A stretch of 34,961 bases of DNA from Streptomyces triticisoli (GTDB taxonomy: Bacteria; Actinomycetota; Actinomycetes; Streptomycetales; Streptomycetaceae), in NCBI RefSeq assembly GCF_003270085.1, contig NZ_QFDQ01000128.1, positions 1 through 34,961 of the forward strand, given 5' to 3'. Under the pieces are notes generated by a model. The model did not search any database and was not told where the DNA came from. It was given only the letters and a program-made list of their open reading frames with translations. This document shows, piece by piece, positions 30,857-34,961 of the stretch. Position numbers and translations under genes: made by a program. Within the stretch, counting starts at the first letter, position 1; the number at the start of each line of letters is the position of its first letter.

Positions 30857-30872
30857 CAGGCACGCCGTGCCA
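30857..30872. repeat. 16-bp repeat, right copy
   Basis: Second copy of CAGGCACGCCGTGCCA, upstream of the DUF5133 start, where it could overlap its promoter. The inverted arms allow binding by a dimer or a short hairpin. Confidence 0.7.
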
Positions 30873-30964
30873 TGCATGCCGACCGCCTCGAGGGCACACC
30901 TTCGACCGGATTCAGTCGCTTTCCGGTGACCGGGCCACCGGTCCCCACCAGGGGCCCGTCGGCG

Positions 30965-31228
30965 CTACCGGCCGCGGTCCCCGGAGCCGCGCCCCGTCAC
31001 CGCGCGGCGCTCCCTCGCGGTCATGCCGCCCCAGACACCGTCGTACTCACGGTTGCGCAGGGCCCAGCTCCGGCACTCGTGCAGCACGGGACACCGGTGG
31101 CACACCGCACGGGCCTGTTCTATCTGCCGCAGCGACAGGCCGCTCTCCCCGAGCGGGAAGAACAGCTCGGGATCCTCGAAGCGGCACGCTCCGTGCTCGC
31201 GCCAGTTCATCTGCGGGGTGAAACTCAC
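30965..31228 (-). CDS. WhiB-like (Wbl) iron-sulfur regulator
   Basis: An 87-residue Wbl protein. The four cluster-binding cysteines are Cys15 (HGACRFED), Cys43, Cys46 (AVCHRCPV) and Cys52 (HECRSW), the CxnCxxCx5C pattern. The GVWGGMT turn (64-70) is followed by a basic tail (ARERRAVTGRG). Wbl proteins carry an oxygen- and NO-sensitive 4Fe-4S cluster and act with sigma factors in development, redox and antibiotic responses. GTG at 31228 follows GGAGG; ATG at 31210 inside would give a more usual MNWREHGAC start. Upstream (31290-31335) is AT-rich, with CTATATT on the minus strand as a possible -10. The paralogue is not decided. Confidence 0.95.
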   Translation of the reverse strand: MSFTPQMNWREHGACRFEDPELFFPLGESGLSLRQIEQARAVCHRCPVLHECRSWALRNREYDGVWGGMTARERRAVTGRGSGDRGR

Positions 31229-31517
31229 CGAGGCCTCCGCTCACACTCGGCCGCCCTTGTCCGGGCAGCTCCCGTCTGCGGCAACAGGGCGCCGCACGAC
31301 CCGGCAGAGGTATCCGCAATATAGGTGTATTTCGGTCTCGCGGCCAAGGTCCTGCCCGCCATACGGAGGACGCGCGCAGGAAAACACGGCACCATGACCC
31401 CCGAGGAGCGGAAGGTCTGCGGTCATGAGGGGGATCCGGCGAAAAAATGTTCGCGTTCCTGGCCGAATCCAAGTGGTCCCGAGCGGCCGGGGCGGCCCGG
31501 ATGTCCCGGGCCGCCGC

Positions 31518-32063
31518 TCACTCGGCGAGCGCGTCGGCGAGCTCCGCCGTGGCCCGGGCGATGTCCTGGTCCCGGTCCGCCAGCAGCATCGGCAGCGCAC
31601 CGCTCCGGGCGCGCACGGCCTGCCGTGCTCTGCGCTCCCACACCACGGGGTTCTCCCGGCGGTTGAGGACCTTGGGGTAGATCGCGGCGACGCTCTCCCA
31701 CTGCCGGGCGTCGGCGATGTTCTTGAGCAGCTGGATGATCTGCGGACGGCAGGTCACCCGCGGGAGCTGGGCGAGCTCCCACAGGAACGGGACCGTGGCG
31801 GCGGTCGCCTGTTCCACGACGAAGCCGTACTGGCAGATCCGCTTGCGCAGTTCCTCCAGGGCGGCGCGGGCGGTGCCGGCATCACCGCAGGCCACGTCGG
31901 TCAGCAACAGGGGGATGGCGACCGCGGGGCCGGTGGAGTCCCTGATCTCGCTCCAGGGCACCCGTCCCAGGGCCGACAGGGGTGCGGCGGTGGCCACGCC
32001 GGTCGACGGCGTCGCGCGGTCGGTGCGCTGTGTGCTCGGCTGCTGCGTCGGTGCGGTGCGCAT
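31518..32063 (-). CDS. HEAT-repeat-family-like hypothetical protein
   Basis: A 181-residue soluble helical protein. Residues about 35-100 (WSEIRDSTGPAVAIPLLLTD, then ALEELRKRICQYGFVVEQAT and ATVPFLWELAQL) match the opening of a large Streptomyces HEAT-repeat group that typically has YGPAxDVP, L-x-G-N-I-x-H-Q-G and A-T-A-x-A-V-P-F-L in this order. The rest (QIIQLLKNIADARQWESVAA and so on) is helical but repeat-poor, so it resembles a single-module version. No enzymatic motif is present. ATG at 32063 is divergent from the DUF397 gene and its upstream region carries repeated GGCGTC hexamers, so it may share regulation with the XRE regulator. The function is unknown. Confidence 0.75.
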   Translation of the reverse strand: MRTAPTQQPSTQRTDRATPSTGVATAAPLSALGRVPWSEIRDSTGPAVAIPLLLTDVACGDAGTARAALEELRKRICQYGFVVEQATAATVPFLWELAQLPRVTCRPQIIQLLKNIADARQWESVAAIYPKVLNRRENPVVWERRARQAVRARSGALPMLLADRDQDIARATAELADALAE

Positions 32064-32211
32064 GGCGTCGGGCCTTTCAGCGGCGGTCGTATGGGGGGCG
32101 CATCTCCCTGATGCGGCGTCAGCGCGAGGCGTCCATCAAGGGGTTGACGCCCCGGCTATTATCCACGCTGAAGGCGTCGGCGTGCAATTGCACGCGAAAT
32201 TTCTCGCGAAA
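32064..32211. promoter_or_regulatory. Divergent regulatory region with repeated GGCGTC and palindromes
   Basis: Between the start codons at 32063 and 32250 the hexamer GGCGTC occurs at 32064, 32115, 32128 and 32173, and its complement GACGCC at 32146. The pair at 32146 and 32173 form an inverted repeat around TATTAT (32157-32162), a possible -10. Further right is the perfect palindrome CGTGCAATTGCACG (32181-32194), followed by CGCGAAA twice (32193-32199, 32205-32211; 12-bp period). The density suggests operators, perhaps for the XRE regulator encoded downstream. Confidence 0.55.
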
Positions 32212-32249
32212 GTGCGCGGCGCGGGAACGCGAACAGCAAGGAGACTGCG

Positions 32250-32480
32250 GTGCCACCAGTGTGGAACGGAGTGCGGGCGAGCTCGTTGGACGCCCGCTGG
32301 ATCAAGAGCCGGCACAGCAATGCCGAGGGCAACTGCGTGGAGGTCGCCGCTCTGGTCGGCGGCGGCATCGCGGTGCGCAACTCCCGTGATCCCGACGGTC
32401 CCGCCCTGGTCTACACCCCGGCGGAGGTGGCCGCGTTCCTGGCCGGCGCCAAGGAGGGCGAGTTCGACCATCTGCTGTGA
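32250..32480 (+). CDS. DUF397 family protein
   Basis: A 76-residue DUF397 protein. It shows the family pattern WIKSRHSNAEGNCVEVA, then GGIAVRNSRDPDGPALVYT and a C-terminal helix EVAAFLAGAKEGEFDHLL. DUF397 proteins in Streptomyces are small partners of XRE/DUF5753 regulators (as in the WhiJ and BldB-like groups) and affect development and antibiotic production. GTG at 32250 has AAGGAGA seven bases upstream. The XRE gene follows about 100 bp later in the same direction, the reverse of the more common order, so the two probably form one unit. Confidence 0.95.
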   Translation: MPPVWNGVRASSLDARWIKSRHSNAEGNCVEVAALVGGGIAVRNSRDPDGPALVYTPAEVAAFLAGAKEGEFDHLL

Positions 32481-32578
32481 AGCGGAGGGAAGTTGCCGAC
32501 TTGTGCGGGCGCATGCGCTGCGCAGCCGGGCGGTGCGATAGTGTAACCGCCAAGTCTGCCGGCCCACTGGGAGTCAGG

Positions 32579-33502
32579 ATGTCCGCCGAGCCGCATCGCC
32601 TCTCCCGCCTCGAACCCTATCTGGACCGGCCCGAGCCGGCCCCGACTCTGCTGAAGATGCTGGTCGGTGTCCAGCTGGCGGGCTTCCGCGAGGACGCCGG
32701 CCTGTCCCAGGACCAGGCGGCACGGGAACTCGGGTTCAGTGCCGCGAAGCTCTCGCGCATCGAGTCCGGCAAGGGGCGTCGCCCGCCGGCGGAGGGCGAT
32801 GTCCGCTCCCTGCTGCGGCTGTACGGCACCGACGGCTACGAGTCCTCGGTCCTGCTCAAGCTGCTGCGGCGGGCGGGCGAGCCCGGCTGGTGGCAGCGCT
32901 ACGACAAGCGGCTGATGCCCGAGTGGTTCGACCGGCTGGTCGGCCTGCAGGAGGCGGCCGCCGCGATCCGCACCTTCGAGATCCAGTACGTCCCCGGTCT
33001 GCTGCAGACCGCGGCGTACACCCGGGCGGTGGTGGAGCGCGGTCTGCCGACAGCCTCGGCGAGCGAGGTGCAGCGGCGCGTGGAACTGCGCACGCGGCGG
33101 GCCCGGTTGCTGCTGCGCCAGGACGCTCCGCGGCTGTGGGCGGTCATCGACGAGTCGGTGCTGCTGCGTGTGCTGGGCAGCCGCGAGGTCATGCGCGAGC
33201 AGCTCGGCCATCTGATCGAGATGGCGCAGCGCCCCAACGTGACCGTACAGATCATCCCGTTGGACGTGACGAACGCGTCCGCGCCCGGCATCCCGATCAC
33301 CTACCTCCGCTTCGGCGGGCTCGATCTGCCCGACGTCGTCTACCTCGAGCACATCAGGAGCGCCAACTTCCTGGAGGACCGCGACGAGACGGAGGAGTAC
33401 CGGATCGCCCTGGACCGGCTGGCCGACGAGGCGCTGACGCCCCAGGAGTCCCTGGCGCTGCTGCGCAGGACGGCCGACGACCGCTACTCCCCCGCTCCCT
33501 GA
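32579..33502 (+). CDS. XRE-family regulator with DUF5753 domain
   Basis: A 307-residue regulator. The N-terminal helix-turn-helix (about 28-83) reads LAGFREDAGLSQDQAARELG, then FSAAKLSRIESGK. The rest is the DUF5753 ligand-binding-like domain found in WhiJ-type regulators (WWQRYDKRLMPEWFDRLVGLQ, IQYVPGLLQTAAYTRAVVE, FGGLDLPDVVYLEHIRSANFLE). These proteins usually work with a DUF397 partner. ATG at 32579 follows GGGAG; the frame is open from 32477 but the extra sequence is not family-like. It may recognise the palindromic sites at 32064-32211. The next gene, on the other strand, starts its stop codon 10 bp away. Confidence 0.95.
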   Translation: MSAEPHRLSRLEPYLDRPEPAPTLLKMLVGVQLAGFREDAGLSQDQAARELGFSAAKLSRIESGKGRRPPAEGDVRSLLRLYGTDGYESSVLLKLLRRAGEPGWWQRYDKRLMPEWFDRLVGLQEAAAAIRTFEIQYVPGLLQTAAYTRAVVERGLPTASASEVQRRVELRTRRARLLLRQDAPRLWAVIDESVLLRVLGSREVMREQLGHLIEMAQRPNVTVQIIPLDVTNASAPGIPITYLRFGGLDLPDVVYLEHIRSANFLEDRDETEEYRIALDRLADEALTPQESLALLRRTADDRYSPAP

Positions 33503-33512
33503 GCGACGCGGC

Positions 33513-34331
33513 TCAGCGGATCAGGCCTATGCCGCCGAACTCCACCCATTCGTGGGTGAGCTGACGGGGCGCCACGTCGGTGTCCGGCCGCCAGGTGGAC
33601 ACCTCCACCAGGCCCGGATCGAGGATCTCGAGTCCCTCGAACCACTCGGCGACGTCCTTCTCCTGGCGCACCCGGCCCCAGTTGCCCTGCGTCGCCCGGT
33701 CCATGAAGTCGGTGACGAAGGCGCGTACTTCCGGGTCCTCGCTGACCAGTTGGCACATGAGCACGAGGCTGCCGGGCGCGAGCCGTTCGCGTACGCGGCG
33801 GACCACCGCGAGGGGGCCGTCGGTGTCGCCGTCCGGGATGCAGTGGAACACGGAGTTGAACAGCACGGCCACCGGCTGCGAGAAGTCGATCAGACGCCGG
33901 GTCTCGGCGTGCGAGAAGATCTCGTCGGTCCGCCGCATGTCGGCGTGGAGGACGGCGGTGCGCTCGTCCTGCTGCAGCAGGGCCCGGCCGTGCACCAGCA
34001 CCATCGGGTCGTTGTCGACGTAGACCACGTGTGTCTTGGGGTCGATGCGCTGCGCGACCTGGTGGACGTTGTCCTGGGTGGGCAGACCGGAGCCGTGGTC
34101 GAGGAACTGGCGGATCCCGTACTCCTCGGCGAGCACCCGGACGGCGCGCTGCAGGAAGCGCCGGTTGTTGAGGGCGAGGCGGCGGGTGCTGGGGACGACC
34201 TTGTCGAGTTCCTCGCACGCCGCGCGGTCCGCCGCGTAGTTGTCCTTGCCGCCCAGGTAGTGGTCGTACATCCGCGCGGCCGTCGGCACGTTCTCGTCAA
34301 TGTTCGTGGACAGCTGGTTCTCCGTAGGCAT
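33513..34331 (-). CDS. PF04672 (DUF574) SAM-dependent methyltransferase
   Basis: A 272-residue methyltransferase of the Streptomyces-rich PF04672 family. The N-terminus carries the family marker ARMYDHYLGGKDNYAAD (19-35). The SAM-binding motif I is QFLDHGSGLPTQDNVHQVAQ (about 75-94), followed by VVYVDNDPMVL, a typical acidic loop for the ribose hydroxyls, and later AVLFNSVFHCIPDGD. The substrate is unknown. ATG at 34331 follows GGGGGAT. The family is different from the graspetide-associated methyltransferases, so I do not link it to the RiPP locus 3 kb away. DUF574 genes frequently neighbour XRE/DUF397 pairs. Confidence 0.94.
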   Translation of the reverse strand: MPTENQLSTNIDENVPTAARMYDHYLGGKDNYAADRAACEELDKVVPSTRRLALNNRRFLQRAVRVLAEEYGIRQFLDHGSGLPTQDNVHQVAQRIDPKTHVVYVDNDPMVLVHGRALLQQDERTAVLHADMRRTDEIFSHAETRRLIDFSQPVAVLFNSVFHCIPDGDTDGPLAVVRRVRERLAPGSLVLMCQLVSEDPEVRAFVTDFMDRATQGNWGRVRQEKDVAEWFEGLEILDPGLVEVSTWRPDTDVAPRQLTHEWVEFGGIGLIR

Positions 34332-34550
34332 CGATCCCCCAGACTCGCCGATTCCACCGCGCCAACCGGGCCGGTCCGACTGAGAGTACAGCGTGGGGAA
34401 CCCGCCGTCCGTCCGAACGAGTCCACTGGTGAACGGCACTTCGCGACCGCCCCGGCATCTGCCCCGATCGTCACGAATTCTTCACCGCGCCGCACCCATC
34501 AACGGCGTGGTTCGGAGCACCCGGAGTCCTGTGCCGGCCGAGGGGACGTC

Positions 34551-34781
34551 GTGATATTTGTCGCTGTTCTGCTGCTGCCGCTCCTGTCCGTTCTGCTGCT
34601 GGTCGTGGACCGCCTGGAGGACCGGCTGTTCGCTCCCGCTCCGGTGCGGGGCCGCCATGCCGGGCACCGCAGACATCTGCGTCTGCTCCCGGGCGGCCGG
34701 CGCGGCACCGGAGCGGATGAGGGCGCGATCGCGTCCGGACCAGGCGAAGGCCCCGCCGAGGACCCGCGCCGCGCCGCATGA
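34551..34781 (+). CDS. Small membrane protein
   Basis: A 76-residue protein starting at a GTG (34551) with AGGGGA eight bases upstream. The first 22 residues form one transmembrane helix (VIFVAVLLLPLLSVLLLVVD), followed by RLEDRL and a basic region (RGRHAGHRRHLRLLPGGRRG), then a Gly/Pro/Ala-rich acidic tail. This layout is common among small conserved Streptomyces proteins of unknown role. The helix-then-basic pattern predicts an N-out, C-in topology. It stands alone, closed by hairpins at 34807 and 34882. Confidence 0.7.
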   Translation: MIFVAVLLLPLLSVLLLVVDRLEDRLFAPAPVRGRHAGHRRHLRLLPGGRRGTGADEGAIASGPGEGPAEDPRRAA

Positions 34782-34806
34782 CCCCGCTTCCCGCGGCACG
34801 CTCACC

Positions 34807-34834
34807 GACGGCCGGCCCGCACGGGCCGGCCGTC
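34807..34834. terminator. 13-bp perfect hairpin
   Basis: GACGGCCGGCCCG (34807-34819) and CGGGCCGGCCGTC (34822-34834) are exact complements around CA. It lies 25 bp after the small membrane protein gene. Confidence 0.75.
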
Positions 34835-34881
34835 ACTCTGTTCGGCACATCCCACGGACAGCGACGAGCCCCATCACGCGG

Positions 34882-34912
34882 GCGCCCGGCGCCCGTGGTG
34901 GGCGCCGGGCGC
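34882..34912. terminator. Second 13-bp perfect hairpin
   Basis: GCGCCCGGCGCCC (34882-34894) and GGGCGCCGGGCGC (34900-34912) pair around GTGGT. Being 13 bp from the tentative leftward gene end, it could terminate that gene, while the hairpin at 34807 serves the rightward one. Confidence 0.65.
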
Positions 34913-34924
34913 GGTCGGTACGGC

Positions 34925-34961
34925 TCAGGCGTGTCGGTGGGAACTCCGGCTGCCCGTGAAG
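34925..34961 (-). CDS. Possible 3' end of a leftward gene running off the window
   Basis: A TGA on the minus strand (34927-34925) ends an open frame that reads ...FTGSRSSHRHA. The position fits a convergent gene whose terminator is the hairpin at 34882. Only 11 codons are visible, so this is a tentative call and no product is proposed. Confidence 0.3.
   Translation of the reverse strand, partial: FTGSRSSHRHA

Noticed and set aside
18883..31450. A 13-mer, GGCGAAAAAATGT, shared by 18883-18895 and 31438-31450
   Set aside because: A window of this size is expected to contain several chance 13-mer pairs; the contexts are unrelated.
31447..31680. Plus-strand frame after an A6 tract (MFAFLAESKW...)
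   Set aside because: It overlaps the HEAT-like gene antisense and has no family character or ribosome-binding site.
1..34961. CRISPR arrays, tRNA/rRNA genes, insertion sequences, attachment sites
   Set aside because: No spaced direct repeats, no tRNA arms or rRNA blocks, no transposase or integrase and no flanking inverted repeats were found.

Overview
The window is chromosomal DNA from a high-GC actinomycete, almost certainly a Streptomyces or close relative. GC is very high, with strong third-position G/C bias and frequent GTG/TTG starts. Several families are typical of that genus: WhiB, DUF397 with an XRE/DUF5753 regulator, DUF5133, PF04672 methyltransferase and Tat-type lipoproteins. There are no rRNA or tRNA genes, no insertion sequences, no CRISPR array and no phage module that I can see.

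Layout. 1-4.5 kb: an SRAP DNA-protein crosslink repair protein (-), then a c-di-AMP (ydaO-type) riboswitch leading into a TTG-started NlpC/P60 cell-wall hydrolase (+), and a lipoprotein with an LAS metallopeptidase signature (-). 4.6-11 kb: a GAF-PP2C (SpoIIE/RsbU-type) phosphatase with an altered metal-site residue, a collapsed STAS gene, a dimethylformamidase-like Tat lipoprotein, a hemerythrin-like protein, a DoxX-like membrane protein with an unknown companion, and a CsbD-like protein. 11-19 kb: a beta-helix protein, a DHA2 MFS exporter divergent from an RsbW-like ATPase, an MBL-fold hydrolase, and a coupled pair of polysaccharide pyruvyl transferase and FAD oxidoreductase. 19-28.7 kb: a SigB/SigF-family sigma factor, a catalase, a DMT-family transporter, an iron-box-controlled FprA-type ferredoxin-NADP reductase, a beta-roll lipoprotein, a YihY/BrkB membrane protein, and two proteins of unknown function. 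28.8-35 kb: a YkvA protein, a two-gene graspetide (ATP-grasp RiPP) locus, DUF5133, a Wbl protein, a HEAT-related protein divergent from DUF397 plus XRE, an SAM methyltransferase and a small membrane protein.

How the parts fit. The middle of the window reads as a general or oxidative stress neighbourhood. It holds components of a partner-switching system (PP2C phosphatase, STAS remnant, HATPase, SigB-type sigma factor). It also holds likely stress proteins (catalase, CsbD, hemerythrin, DoxX, MBL). Several have upstream sequences resembling the Streptomyces SigB promoter (GNNT-N14-16-GGGTAC/T). That link is inferred from motifs and gene content only.

Most worth following up: the riboswitch-hydrolase unit with a Shine-Dalgarno that can be masked at its TTG start; the minimal graspetide locus lacking an adjacent methyltransferase; the PP2C Asp-to-Tyr change; the exact 33-residue repeat in the 27.6-28.6 kb membrane protein; and the cluster of GGCGTC hexamers in the regulatory region at 32.06-32.2 kb.
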